From: Euryodendron excelsum
Lineage: Eukaryota; Streptophyta; Magnoliopsida; Ericales; Pentaphylacaceae
NCBI GenBank assembly: GCA_033060915.1
Contig: CM065388.1
Location: 21,747,001 to 21,811,000 of the forward strand
DNA: 64,000 nt
Direction of reading: 5' to 3'
This document shows, in pieces, positions 22,701-35,065 of this stretch (position 1 is its first letter; every line of letters begins with the position of its first letter). The notes beneath the pieces were generated by a model. The model searched no databases and had not been told where the DNA came from. It saw nothing but the letters and a program-made list of their open reading frames with translations. The translations under genes were made by a program, and so were the position numbers.

Positions 22701-24150
22701 GGCTATCTACATAACAAATTTTTGGAGAGTCAAGGCTAGATAGGCTTTAAAAGCATTAGATTAATTATTGAAAAGTCCAATTAATTTTTCTTACTACTTA
22801 TTACAAACCTCATAGTAGTGATGTTTGACAAACATTAAACTAAAACAGGTAAATGAGAACACGATGATTTCAAATTATAGTAAAACTAACATGTCAAAAA
22901 TTCAGCTGTAAGGTCAGTAGACATTTTTGTTTGAAGTTCATGTTGCTCATATTACAAGAACACAGAGAGGTAGCCCCTTAACAATGTGAAGAACAACCTC
23001 AACCATTTAAAAACACACAACTCCATAATACCAATAAAGGTTATCAGGATAAGCATAAGCATCACATTCCCAGCATAATTGTCAATTTCATCTAAACTGA
23101 TATGCTTAAATCATAAAAATTTTCCTCGTTAGAAAAGGCCGAAGCTGGTAGTCTAAAAACAAAGAAAAAATAATAAAGAGCACAAGGGTAAGTAATTCCA
23201 ACATACATGATTAATTATATGACAGATAGCTAATAGTTTCTTCTCTTGTTATCATGACTAGTTGTTACTTTTGAACAACCAAAAGTCAAATTAAATTATT
23301 TTAAAGTTATGGAAAACATAATATAATCATGATGAACCCAAAATACAAGATTTAGGTAGTGACTTAAAACATGAAAAAAATAAATATATGAACAAGGATA
23401 TTAAAATATTTTTTATTTTTTGATTTGGAAATTTATGTCATGAAAATTAAATATAATATATTTTCCAACCAATCAACAATAGCCAATATTCAGAGTGTTA
23501 AGTTCGGAGGATAGGTTCTATGCAACCCAAGGCTAGACGTTATTGCTCTATTTTCAATATTAACTACAAAATATTAAGCTAAAAAAATTCACAGATTTAA
23601 CGTAAATCTAAAGGATCTCATAAGGGGAACAACTCACCACAAGCAAGAATAGAAACTAGATTTGGGTTGGGCAATCCTTCACATATAGAACCTGAATACT
23701 GAACCACGAATAGATGAAGTAGAGAAACCTGTAGCTATAGTTTAGATACATAAATATGCGTGTGTAGAGAAAAAGGAGGAGAACATAGATTTTACCTGAA
23801 CTTAAAAGACTGAATGTAGAGAGTAACGTCTTGGAGTGCAGATAAGAAAACTGCCGCTATATTAGGGCATTTACACAAACGCCTAAAAGCTTCACAAAAC
23901 CACGACGTTTTAATAAGCAATTGCGGCATCAATTGAGGCATATTTGATTAAGTGTCAGAAATTGCCGATGCTTTTTTTTATTATGTCAAAAAAGAAAAAG
24001 TTTTTGTTGCACTTTTTTGAATTGCCACAAAGAAAAATGAAGAGAAAAGCCAAATTTCTTGTATTGGGACAAATGTTAATAATGAATGGCAAGGATGACG
24101 CAAACATTGTCAAGAGAGCAGTTAATCGAAAGCATAAATCATTGACTTCA
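22701..24150. other. No gene recognised
   Basis: AT-rich sequence. A plus-strand frame at 23944-24159 is lysine-rich and low complexity. It falls at the right edge of the tentative CACTA-like region. Confidence 0.4.
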
Positions 24151-25189
24151 AATACTTAATTACACAAGAACTTAAAGCTATTCCCCACTTTTTTCACTCT
24201 TTTTTGTTTTTTTTCTAAACTAGCTCTTCTTTTTTTTTTTTTTTTGTTTGAGTATTTTTTTTCTCTTTTTTTTTTCTTTCATTGTAGCTCTTTCTTAGCA
24301 CACAATCTTTTCCTTTATTAACAAATTCAACTTCGGCCTTCATAGAGCTCATCTCTCAAAACAAGGATGAAGACGTGTCATTTTAAGTTCAACTCCCAAC
24401 TTGGAGTATGACAAAGACATTGGGCTAACAAAGAAATTTAATTATCAATGCTCAACTTGGCTTCTAGTGAAAAGATGACATGAAAGAATAGGCTTAAGGC
24501 TCAAATATGTTCAAACATGGTGTAAAATCATCTCCTAAGATATTGTGATTCTTTCACTTTTATGAATTAAAGGGAATCACCAGCATGACAATCACATCAT
24601 AATCTTAGCAACAACCAAAACAAGAATAATGAGACTATTCAACAAAGCAAAGCTAAATGAAATTCATCATAATGAGTACATGTATTTAACCCTCCAAAGA
24701 AAAGAATGGCTTTAAAACCCACAAGGGTAAAAAATCTCTACTATGTTTTTCAAGAATTCAAATCACATGCACTCTTCAACTAAACTTCATATCTATGTGG
24801 TTATTGTGAAAGTACAAAAAAAATTGAGTTTCAAACATTCATGAAATATGTTAGTAATATGATAGAATAAAAAACTACCACTCAGCTCATGAAAGCATTC
24901 AATATATGTTAAATATCTGCTCATTCTAAGCATTGAATGGTTGGAAAAAATGATACATCAACTTCAAAGGAAGAAAGCTTTTTCAATTTTTTTTGAAACT
25001 TGGATAACAACCCTACAACCCGAACCTAAATCAAACATTGTCCTCAATATGAAAAATAGAACAATAAAGCTCAAAAGATATAGGAAGAGAAGAAAAGATA
25101 TAGGAACAAAATCCACAAAATAGCTAAAAATCAGCAAAACAAAGTTAGAAAACAAACTAAAAAAACTATAGTACTATCTATACAACATA
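24151..25189 (-). mobile_element. Probable 3' non-coding part of the Athila-type element
   Basis: It lies downstream (on the minus strand) of the pol stop codon. It is rich in A-runs on that strand (T-rich at 24195-24290 on the plus strand), as in Athila-type 3' regions. No env-like frame and no LTR end were found, so the left boundary is arbitrary. Confidence 0.4.
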
Positions 25190-25506
25190 TTATCCATTGG
25201 CCATGCTTCGTCTGTTGTAAATTGGATCCTCTAAAGTTGAGGACTCTATTTCTGGCACAAAATTCTCAAGGAATGATGTAAGACATTGACCATTAACTTT
25301 AAATACATTTTCATTCCTGGGATTTCTATCTCGATCGCCCCATGAGGATAAACACTTTTAACTATGAAGGAACTGGTCCATCTAGTTCTCAATTTTTTGA
25401 GAAAAAAATGCAATCACGAATTGTACAAGAGAATTTTTTGAGAAGGTTAAAATTTTTTTCTTAAAATATGTTTATCATGAAAGGCCTTCATCCGTTCTTT
25501 GTAAAT

Positions 25507-26639
25507 TCAGGAGTTCTCATAAGCTTGATTCTGGATTTTCTCCAACTCATTGAGTTGAAGTTTCCCCAACCCCCTAGCTTTGTTTAAATTAAAATTGAAC
25601 ATCTTGATTGCCCAATATGTCTTCTGTTCCAACTCCATAGGAAAATTACAAGCTTTACCACAAACAAGCCTATTGGGAGAGATACCAAGAGAAGTTTTAA
25701 AAGCGGTACAATAAGCCCAAAGTGCATCAATCAATCTCAAAGACTAACCTTTGCGATATGGATTCACCATCTTTTTCAAAATTTGTTTTTTCTCCCTGTT
25801 AGCTAGTTCAACTTGACCACTTGTTTATTGATGATAAGAAGTGGCCACTTTGTGTGTTATGCAATATTTTCTCATTAAAATTTTAAAAGGTCTATTACAA
25901 AAATAGAACCCCCATCACTTATAATGGCTTTTGGTATTCCAAACCGAGACAATATAGTTTATTTTAAAAATTTTAAAATAGTTTTGTGATCATTGTTTTG
26001 GCATGGAATAGTTTCAACCAACTTGGAAACATAATCCACAACAACTAATATATAAAGATAGCCAAAGGATGAAGGGAAAGAACCCATGAAATCAACACCC
26101 CAACAACAAAAAATTTTAATAACCAAGATGGGATTTAAGGGCATCATATTTGTTCGAGTTATACCCCCCAACCTTTGACATCTTTCACATGATAAACAAA
26201 AGACACGGGTGTCCTTAAAAAGAGTAGGCCAATAAAATCTACACTGCATAATTTTTGTAGCTATTTTTCTTGAAGAAAAATGACCTCCACAAGCTTCATT
26301 GTGACAAAAGGCTATAACACTTGAAATCTCATGATTGGGAATGCATCTTCTCAATATTTGGTTTGGGCAATATTTAAACAAATAAGGATCATTCCAATAA
26401 AATTTATGTACCTTAACCAAGAATTTCCTTTTGTCTTGCTTACTCCAATGAGACAGAATAGTATCTGTGACAAGGTAGTGAGCAATATCCGCATACCATG
26501 GTACTTGAGAAACTTGGAATAACTGCTTATCTAGGAATGTATCTTTAATTGGCATGAAATCCTTATCAAAGTAATATGTGAGCCTAGACAAATGGTCTGC
26601 CACCACATTTTTCACCCTTTTCTTGTCCTTGATGATCAA
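25507..26639 (-). pseudogene. Integrase region (zinc finger and catalytic core), frameshifted
   Basis: From 26639 the frame reads the end of RNase H (VADHLSRL), then an H2C2 zinc finger (H-x6-H in CHNEACGGH; CERC) and the first catalytic-core Asp context GVDFMGSFPSS, followed by VVVDYVSK. At about 25930-25960 the frame is lost and the second catalytic-Asp context (normally I-S-D-G-G) is destroyed; CNRPFKILMRKYCITHKVAT and TSGQVELANRE follow in broken frames. From 25740 an open piece resumes with ALWAYCTAFKTSLGISPNRL. The required D,D,E triad is not intact, so it cannot be active. Confidence 0.85.
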
Positions 26640-27000
26640 ATTGAACTTTTAAAGGAGAAGGATCCATCTCAACAACTATGGCTTAGCATCCTTTTTGGTG
26701 AGAAGATATTTCAAGGCTGCATGATCAGAATAAATAATAACAGAAGAACCCACCAAATAAGATCTAAACTTATCCAAAGCAAATACTACTACGAGTAACT
26801 CTTTTTCTATTGTGGAATGATTCATTTGTGCACCATTTAAAATTCTAGTTGCAGAGTAAATAACATGAGTTTCTTATCCTTGATCTGCCCCAAAATAGCC
26901 CTAACTGCATAGTCACTTGCAGCACACATTAATTCAAAAGGCAAACTCCAATCGGGGAACTGTATAATAGGGCAGAAGTAAGCACGCTTATTAGCTTTAC
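26560..27000 (-). pseudogene. RNase H region, frameshifted
   Basis: Fragments in different frames include [63 protein letters not shown] and VADHLSRL. These are the consecutive blocks of a Ty3/gypsy RNase H, with at least two frame changes and a stop after KKDAKP. Confidence 0.8.
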
Positions 27001-27837
27001 AAAAGCCTCTTGGCAAGCTTCAGTCCATTCAAAGGGACCGTCCCTGAACAAAAGGTTACACAGTGGTCTAGATATAGCACTAAAGTTCTTAATAAACCTC
27101 ATATAAAAAAAAGCATGTCCTAAGAATGATCTACATCCTTAATGGTCTTTGAGGTGGGCAGATTAGATATCAATTCAATTTTAGCCTTGTCCACTTCTAT
27201 TCCTTTGGATGAAATACTGTGACATCTTTGGAATGTGGCTATTGCATTACATAAACCAAATGGCATCCTTCCATGATCAAATGTACCAAAGGACATGTAA
27301 AAGTGGTATTTTCTTATTCTTCAAGTGCAATTTGAATTTCGTTGTACCCTGAATACCCAATAATAGTATTCATGTCCAGCTACCCTTTCCAATATTTGGT
27401 CCATGAAAGGCAAAGGGAAGTGATGTTTCCTAGTTACTGTGTTGAGTTTCCTATAGTCAATGCACATGCGCCAACTAGTAGTGACTCTAGTTGGGACTAA
27501 CTTGTCGTTTTCATTCTTGACTACAGTAACTCCAGATTTCTTGGGCACTACTTGGGTACGACTTACCCACTTACTATCAGAAATAGGGTCAATGATCCCT
27601 ACTTCTAATAGCTTAAGAAATTCAACCCTCACTACCTCTTTCATGTTAAGATTTAACCTACGTTGCACCTCTCTAGAGGTCTTGGCATTATTCTCCAAGG
27701 GACTAATCCTTTTAATGTCAGCAATGGTCCTTCCTATGGCAGCCTTATATAGTCTGAAAATTTTTAGCAACTTACCTTTGTCGCCCCTTAGTTTTTACCT
27801 AACTCCTCTTGGCTCGGGAAAAGCATGATACTCTTTC
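27001..27837 (-). pseudogene. Reverse transcriptase region, truncated and frameshifted
   Basis: The N-terminal RT part (27321-27770) contains AIGRTIADIKRISPLE, VGIIDPISDSKWVS, QVVPKKSGVTVV, WRMCIDYRKLN and FPLPFMDQILERVAGHEYY, the run leading to the RT palm. The frame shifts before the FDHGRMPFGLCNA block (27220-27290). The catalytic FxDD-type block is not clearly preserved. Wording of the blocks is closest to the Athila lineage. The 5' side ends at the LTR D junction. Confidence 0.85.
27833..27837. repeat. Candidate target-site sequence flanking LTR D
   Basis: CTTTC directly abuts the 3' terminus of LTR D. Its partner would flank the 5' LTR of the same element, which is not in the window, so the duplication is a prediction. 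Confidence 0.4.
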
Positions 27838-29089
27838 TGTTAGAAATTACCTTTTTAAAAGGAAAAATGTGACAGAGGTTTGAACTTAAAAACTTAATTT
27901 GATTAAGAGCTTTTTGGAAAAATTAGGAGTCGCCACCTAACATAGTTAAAGATGTGCTAGGTCATCTAAAGCTAAATGTAATCTGAAAACTAAACTTAGA
28001 TTTTTTGAAAAGATTTTTAAAATGTCTTTCTTAAGAAGGTTTTTAGAAACCTTTTGAAATCTTTTAAAGCCCTTTTGAAAACATAACTCTAGGTCGGTCT
28101 TTGAAACTAGAAATCTATGGTCTGGGGGTTAGTTACGTACAAGGAAGATATTTTAAAATCATCACCCTACCTCGCCATTGCAGTACCTACTTATCTATTC
28201 ACTCTTAATTCACTCACTTGAATCACTGGTTATTAATATCCACTTTTTTTCCACTTTGAAAAGTTTTTGAAAACGGAATTTAGTCATCACGTTTTGGATG
28301 AATGATACATAATGCATGCTTTTGAAAATATGTTCGAAAATAAAAAATTTTAAAGCGATTTGAGATGAAAATTTTGACTTAATAGAAACTTTTGCAAAGG
28401 GAACTTCAATTGAAGTAAACGTTATGACCACAAGATTTTAGGTTGCCTACGTATCTCATTTGACGAGAATCAGGTCATTCATAGTTCAGGCAACCGGTAT
28501 GAGTTTTGAAAGCTCAATGGTTTGAAGTATTTTTGAAAAGTATCCATTTGAAGGACGTGGTGACCGGACCTAGATTTTTCTAAGTTGCCTACGTATTTCA
28601 TTTGGTGGGAATTAGGTCACTCGTAGTTTGTGCAAGGACTCGATTGAAAATGGACTCATGGGAGTCTTTGAAGGTTTTTGAAACTTGAACTCAAGAGAGT
28701 TTGGACTTGGACTTGGAGATTTTTGAAAGTGCCTTTGAAATAGGACTTAGAATGTTTTTTGGAAACTTTTGGAGACAACTCAGGAGAGTTTGGCATGTTT
28801 TTGAAATAACTCAATGGAGTTTTTGAAATATTTTTGAGATAGAATTTAGGAAATTTTTGAAGTGTTTTAGAAGTAACTAAAGAGATTTTTAAAATTTTTT
28901 TGAAACAACTCAAAGGAACTTGGAAATATTTTTAGAACAACTCAAGAGAGTTTTGGAATGTTTTTGGAGTCAATGATTTTTGAAAACTCGAGAGTGAGGT
29001 GTTTTGAAAACATCCAATTTGAAATGGTTTTAAATTGAGTGATGAGTGATGACTTTTAATGGTTTGAAAATTGGAGTCTTGAAGTCCAC

Positions 29090-29276
29090 TAACCTTGGTT
29101 GGGTTGACGTAAGGTTAATTAATTTGGGTTAAGTCAACCTAGGGTTGAACAACTAGTGTTAGGTTAGACTAGGGTTGGATTACCTAGGTTACCTAACTAG
29201 GGTTAAGTTAACCTTAGGTTGGATGACCTAGGGTTAACCTAAGGTTGGACAACTAGGGTCAAGTTAACCTAGGGTT
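29090..29276. repeat. AACCTAGGGTT-type array in LTR D
   Basis: Degenerate, partly palindromic units of 20-30 bp built on TTAACCTAGGGTT and AGGTTAACCTAAGG. A matching array, inverted because the LTR is inverted, occurs in LTR E at about 38499-38838. LTRs A, B and C lack it. Confidence 0.85.
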
Positions 29277-31176
29277 TTGAAAGTCAATTTTGGAAAGTGG
29301 TTTTGAACTAGCGTTTGGACCTAGTGATTTTAAACTAGGGTTTTGAACCCAGTGGCTTGGTCCTAGTGGTTTTGAACTAGGGTTTGGTCCTTATGGTTTT
29401 GAAAAGTGGTTTTGAATTAGGGTTTGGGTTTTGTAGTTTTGGAAGGTTGAAAAAGGTGGTTTTATGCATGAACTTTGGAAAGGGGCTTTTGGAAACCTTG
29501 ATTTCATGTAAAGAAAACCTTATCATTTTCTATGAAAACTTTTGGAAATCAACTCAAGAGAGTTACACTTTTTGAAAATACTTTTATGAAAATCACTCAA
29601 GTAAGTATAGGGTTCATATGGTCAATTTTTTAAAACCACTCCAAAGAGGGTTACCTTAGAACCATTTCAACCACAAACTTAAAAGAGTAAAACTTTGAAA
29701 ATCAATATATAATAGGTAGTTTTAAAAGCTTGAAAACCACTCAAGTGAAGGTTGTTTTGAAAACCACTTTTGTGCAAACTCAAGAGAGTTAACTTTTTTA
29801 AAACCTCCTTAAGAAGGGTTGTTTTGAAAACCACCTTTGGGATATTAAAACCACTCTAGTGAGCTAGGGTCTATACAATAGTTTTGATGGAAACCACTCC
29901 AAAGAGGGCTTCCTTAAGACTATTCCAACCTCAAAACTCAAGAGAGCAAAATCATTGAAAACCTCACTAGGGAGGGTTGTTTTTTTAAAGCCTTGAAGAT
30001 ATTGAAAACCTCTTTTAGAGAGGGAGTTTTGAAAACCAATTTTACGCAATAAAAGAGAGTGAAATGCAAGGATGCAATGATAGAGATTGGGGGTTTTTTG
30101 AAGGGCCTTCTACAGCTTCAAAAACTAGGGTTCTTCGTTTAAACTTCAAGATATTCCAACTTAGAGTCACTTTTTGAAAATCATTTGAACATGAACTTTA
30201 GAGAGTTTTGGAAGATGGAAAAAATGGTGTTTTAGAAAATGGTTTAAAACATAGAAAATTAAACCAAGGCAAGCAATACAAGAACAATATAGCATTTATA
30301 TGCAAAGGGTTATGAAGCATATAAGGTTCAAGGAAACACCACATTGCAAGAGGTTCTAAGGCCATACTATGTTCAAGTAGGCCTATGAGAGATCTCCTAA
30401 TTTTTGGTTCTCATAGGCTTTCCTCTAAGCATGGCCTAAGAACCCTCTTGTTCCAAGTGTACAAGAAAAGAAGGTAGAAGATGGGTGTTAAAATAGATAA
30501 ACTTCAAATGAGCTTAGAAGGAGAAGAGATGGAGTGAGAGAGACATAAATGTAAAGAGAAACCATCTTGGTCTTCAATCCACCATTGTTGAGTAGCTTTG
30601 AGCTTGAATGGTCTTGAATGGACTAGAGAAGGCTTGAATTGACTTGGCGCTTTAAAGAACTTACGGTTTTCTTGAATTTTGAAGTTCTGGATTGAATTTG
30701 GCAAGGCTTCGCTATTGTTTTCGAGTCTGGAATATGCAGGTGGGAGCTTGGTACTTATAACCAAAAGAAAAAATTTTGGGCGCAGAAGATTTTGTTGATT
30801 CGTTTTTAGACCTCCACTTAGTTTCACCCAAGTTCCATCCTGGTCATGGATAGATCACCCATGTGCTTAGCCAAAAATTGGCCAGGTGTCTGTCCTTCTC
30901 AAGTGGCTGAGTGCCATATGGCACTCCCTATACTACCCTATCTTAGGCAGCAAGCAACGTTTTGGATGATCTAATTATTTTTTGGGTGCATGTAGCAGGA
31001 ACTTTTATGCTAACTTTACCTCGAAATTCATACAGTTCGGGAAAGATTCGAGAAAATCAATCGTGTTCACAACATTCCCCCACTATTTCTCATGAACTAG
31101 GAGCCCTTGGGGAGTTTCAAAGGATTTCAGATGACGAAGATATGTCATCGGGAAGCGTGCATGAAAATAAGCTTTT

Positions 31177-31610
31177 TAGAGCATTTGTGAGACACTTTGA
31201 GGGTTTTTTAAAATAGTAAGTTTTGCACCACATGATCGTGGCATCTGGGAAGCAACCTCCTCAATCAAATCGTATTGATGGGAGGTCCTTCAGACAAGCT
31301 TCAGGGAATTTTCTATTTTACACATTTCTCAAGTCGTTTGACGATGCATTTTAATTAGAGAATTAAATAAAAAGTCAACCCTGGCAAAGCATTTGTGAGA
31401 CACTCTAAGGGTTTTTCAAAGTGGCAACTTTTACGCCACGCGATCGGATGCTTCGGGAAGCAATCTTTTCAATCGAGCTGTATCGATAGAAAGACCTATG
31501 GAAAGGCTTTCGGAAATTTTCTAATTTATTCATTTCTAAAGAAATTTGTCTGTACGTTTAAATTAGGAAATTAGGAAAAAAGACAACCCTAGCGGAGCGT
31601 TTATGAGACG
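31177..31610. repeat. 210-bp tandem repeat in LTR D
   Basis: 'GAGCATTTGTGAGACACT' starts near 31177 and 31387, and 'GAGCGTTTATGAGACG' near 31597, giving a 210-bp period. Each unit holds a CGATCG- or GATCG-containing core and a purine-rich end. LTR E has the equivalent array at 36224-36660. Confidence 0.85.
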
Positions 31611-32896
31611 TTTTGGGAAGCTTTTGTTAACTTAGAAAGTGACTCACTTGGAAATGGACAGGGATATCAGCGGGGTATCCCAGTGGATGCTAGAGTCGAT
31701 GTGGTTGGAATGGAGACCTAAACCCCTAGGGACAAAATGGTTATTTTGATCAAACTTGCTGGAATAAGGCAAGAGTGGAATTTATTCTCACACAAGAGTG
31801 TGGCTAACTACCTAGAGGTAGTCCGTTGTGGTCTTGTCGCTTCGGGGGACTTGTACTTCTTGGTGAGTGTGTTGGGGTGCCTAGGAGCAAAACAGTCATT
31901 TTGACCAGGTATAACTAAAATTGGTTCAGAGTCGACTAGAATGGCATGTTGAAGATGCCGAATTGTCTAGGGATAGTTCTAGAAGGTGAACTTACCATTT
32001 CAAGGACTTGGTACTTTCTCAAAGATGTGTCGGGTTAGATGGACTTACCGTCTCGAGGAGTTTGTGCTTTCTCACAAGACATGCTAGGTTGATAGATTTA
32101 CCGTCTTAAGGAGTTTATACATTCTTGCAAGACGTGTCAGGTTGGATAGACTTATCGTCTCAAAGATTTTGTACTTTCTTGCAAGACGTGCTATCATGCT
32201 CAGGGGGCAGGTTGGTCATTTTTTATCGAGACGGGCTAGTAGGCGTTAGTGTTGGCTTGGGTTTGCAAGTATTTTCGTCATTTTGATAGTTGTGACGGGT
32301 TAGTTTTTGGAGGTCTCTCTTTTTTCTAATAAACGTGCCACGGCCAAGAGGCGTTTTTGGTTTCGTGACACTGGGTGGTTTAATGGCAAACCCTTGTCGA
32401 CCTAGTGAGTGTTCTCGTTACTCTAATGACTTAAAGGTTTGTGAGTGTTTCCATCACTCCGATAGTTTATGTTATTTTTGCAGACTGCTTGATCTCGGAG
32501 AACTTACTAGATGCCAAGGGCATAACAAACATTCTAGATTGGAGGACTAACAAGCACCAGAAGTGAACTATTTAAAGTTTGTGAGTGTTTCTGTTACTTT
32601 GATGGTGCAATAGTTTATGAGTGTTTCTGTCACTCTGATGGTGTGATAACTTGTAAGTGGTTCCGTCACTCCGATGATGTTTAGGATTAGTTCTAGATAT
32701 CAATCGATCTTGGGAAGCTGCCTGGAGTGCTTAGGGGTATTTTGGTCATTCGGCTTCAATTGTGCCTGACGGGCCCTAGATGCGACCGATTGACTTGATT
32801 AGAGTTTTGAAAATCCGGTTTGGGCTTGATAGTGTTGTGATGCTTCACTGGAAGATAACTAGAGATTGTTGAGCGAGCAAAAATGGGGTAATTATA

Positions 32897-32915
32897 GCTG
32901 TCCCTCTTTTTTCTG
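32897..32915 (-). promoter_or_regulatory. Polypurine tract of the D element
   Basis: The minus strand reads CAGAAAAAAGAGGGACAGC immediately before the LTR start, as expected for the plus-strand DNA primer of an LTR retrotransposon. The same position in the A-C element holds a similar tract. Confidence 0.8.
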
Positions 32916-33089
32916 TCATTACTTGTCGAAGATAGAAAACGATAAAGTAAGGTCCCATTTTGATCGTAAGGCAATTGGAGGGATTGGAGTAGTTGAAATC
33001 TAGAATTTTGAGCTTGTAAATTGGATTATTTGAAATTTTGAAATATGGAATTTTGAAAACTTGATTTTGAAACGATTTTAAAATTAATT

Positions 33090-33480
33090 TTTCCTAAACC
33101 GACATTACAACAAATAGAATGACACTCTTTCGGGGAGATTTAAAGTTTTGAAATTGATATTTCAAAATTGAAGATGATTTTCTTTTGAAAAATTTTGAAC
33201 TTGATTTTTCCTGAACCGACATTCCGACCAGTGGAACGACATTCCTTTAGGGAGATTAAGGGTTTTTGCAATTGATACTTTGAAATTGAAGATGATTTTT
33301 TAAAAGTGGTTGAAATTGATTTTTCCTGAATCGACATTCTGACTAGTGGAAAGACAGTGCTTTAGGGAGATTTAGGGTTTTCGAAATTGAAGATAATTTT
33401 TTGAAAGCTATTGAAATTGATTTTTCTTGAACCGACATTCTGACCAGTTGAATGACACTCTTTTAGGGAGATTCATGGGT
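33090..33480. repeat. ~100-117-bp tandem array, four units
   Basis: The core GACATTCTGACCAGTGGAA (variants) starts at about 33101, 33218, 33333 and 33434, each followed by TTTAGGGAGATT and an AT-rich linker with TTGAAATTGAAGATGATTTT. Confidence 0.85.
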
Positions 33481-34609
33481 TTTGGAATTGAAGATGAGTT
33501 TTGAAATGATTTTGAAATTGAAGTTAATTATTTAAAATGATTTTGAAATGGCTTTCTGTAATGGATGTATTTGGATTTGAATTGGAAGGGTTTGAAAAAC
33601 TTTTGAAACTTGGAATGAAACTTTTGAGGAAAAACTTTGAAAGCCGAGAATTTTGAAATGAAACTTTTGAGGAAATATTTTGAAAACTTAGAATTTGATT
33701 TTGGAAAGAAAGTTTTTGCGGATAAAGTTTTGAAAACGCAAAAACTTTGAAACAAAACTTCTTGAGCGAAAGTTTGAAAACTCGAAATCTTCAAAAGAGG
33801 CTTTTTATGGCGAAAACTTGAGCACCCAAAATCTTTGAAAAGAGGATTTTTGAGGCAAATGCTTGAAAACCCGAGATTTTTGGAAAACGGAGCTCTTGAA
33901 GGAAAAATCTTGAGAAACCTGAAAAGTTGTTTTGAAAACGAAGCTTTTGAAAGAGAAAGGTCGGGAAACCCAAAAGTTTTGGAAAGATAGGTTTTTTGAG
34001 GTGAAAGCTAGAAAACCCAAAATTTTTGAAAAGTGGAGCTTTAAAGGGAAACAACTCGAGAAACCCGAGAATGTTTTGAGAATAGAATTTTTGTTTGAAA
34101 ACAAAACTTTTGAAGGAAAAAGCTTGAGAAACCTAAGAGAGTGAAACTTTTTATAGAAGAGAGTTTGAAAACCTTTTGGAATATTTTTTAGAACGGAGGT
34201 TTTGAAGGATATTGCTCAAAAAACCCGAGAAATGTTTTTGAGATTAAACTTTTTGAAGGAAAAAGCTTTGAAAAACCGAAAAATATTTTAGAAGTTAAAA
34301 ATTTTGAAAGAAAAAAGTTTAAAAAATGAAAATTTTTTGAAGGAAAAAGTTTGAAAAATTAGAAAAATTATTTTGAAATGAAACTTTTTGAAGCAAAAAG
34401 TTTGAAAATCTGGAAAAGCTATTTTTTGAAATCAAACTTTTTGAATGAAAAAGTTGAAAAAACCTAGAAGGCATTTTTGAAATCAAACTTTTTGAAGGAG
34501 AAATTAGAAAAATTAGAAAGGTGAAAACCATTTGAAGAGGATTTATTTGAACTTAAAAATTAGATTTTTTTTTGGCTGAAGATGAGGGGTAGAAAACTTG
34601 CTTTGACTT

Positions 34610-35065
34610 GAAATTTGAGAATCCTTGAAGGCAAAATATTTAGAAAATTCATTTTTACTTGAAACTGTTGGGTTTTGTTTTAAAAGCAAAACGTTTTAAA
34701 AAATTCGTTTTAACTTGAAACTTGAACTATTGAAGCCAAAACATATAGAAAATTCATTTTAACTTGAAACGGTTGGATTTTTTTAAAGCAAAATGTTTAG
34801 AAAATTCATTTTAACTTGAAACTTGAACTTTTTGAAGATAAAATATTTAGAAAATTTATTTTGACTCAATACTATTCGATTTTTGGAAGCCAAATGTTTA
34901 GAAAATTCTTTTTGACTTGAAACTTGAACTTTTCAAAGGCAAAATATTTAGAAAATTGATTTTCACTTGACCCTTGAACTTTTGAAGCCAAAGTGTTTAG
35001 AAAATTTATTTTGACTTGAAATTGTTAGATTTTTTAAAGCAAAATGTTTAGGAATTCATTTTGAC
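34610..35065. repeat. ~55-65-bp tandem array, about eight units
   Basis: Units contain GTTTAGAAAATTCATTTTGA, then CTTGAAAC and a TTGAAGCCAAAA-like spacer. A related array of about four units (GTGTAGGAAATTCATTTTGA) sits at about 51410-51560 in the A-C internal region, so the motif is conserved between subfamilies. Confidence 0.85.

Larger units (their letters stand above)
18360..24010. mobile_element. Possible degenerate CACTA-like element
   Basis: At 18430-18590 short units such as GTACTTTTTGTTGAAAGTGC and CACTTTTTTGTTAAAGTGCC recur. Units of similar flavour (GCACTTTTTTGAATTGCCAC, AAATTGCCGATGC) occur at 23870-24020. Subterminal arrays of this sort are typical of plant CACTA elements. I did not find a CACTAC terminus, a 3-bp TSD or a transposase, so the boundaries are guesses and the two arrays may be unrelated. 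Confidence 0.25.
25190..27837 (-). mobile_element. Decayed Athila-type Ty3/gypsy pol fragment
   Basis: On the minus strand the order is reverse transcriptase, RNase H, integrase and a polyprotein tail, the Ty3/gypsy order. Signatures include MPFGLCNAIATFQR (RT), DHAALKYLL and VADHLSRL (RNase H), an HHCC zinc finger and GVDFMG (integrase). The tail ends ...RRSMANG then stop (25190-25192). Several frameshifts and stops break the frame. The RT stops abruptly at 27837, where LTR D begins, so the upstream half (gag, protease, 5' LTR) was separated by that insertion and is not in the window. Confidence 0.85.
27838..32896 (-). mobile_element. LTR D, ~5.06-kb 3' LTR of an Ogre/Tat-like retrotransposon
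   Basis: On the minus strand it starts TATAATTACCCCATTTTTGC (TG decayed to TA) just after a polypurine tract and ends ...GGTAATTTCTAACA. Landmarks shared with the other giant LTRs occur in the same order: GGAGTCGCCACCTAAC, CCTACCTCGCCATTGCAGTA, TTGCCTACGTATCTCATTTG, a long zone of TTTTGAAAACCACTC-like micro-repeats, an AACCTAGGGTT array (29090-29276), a 210-bp tandem (31177-31610) and GAGTGTTTCTGTCACTC repeats. It is closest to LTR E. A canonical TATA box is not obvious (TTATAAGTA near 30751-30759). No coding capacity. Confidence 0.85.

Noticed and set aside
29090..29276. Interstitial telomere repeats
   Set aside because: The unit is AACCTAGGGTT-like with irregular spacing, not (TTTAGGG)n, and it occurs only inside LTRs of one subfamily.
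33090..33480. CRISPR-like array (regular repeats with spacers)
   Set aside because: Plant nuclear context, spacers are homologous to each other, and the array is an ordinary minisatellite in a retrotransposon 3' region.
33791..34104. Phe/Lys-rich open frames on both strands
   Set aside because: They come from tandem degenerate TTTTGAGG/AAAACC repeats; overlapping frames on both strands with the same composition show no coding constraint.
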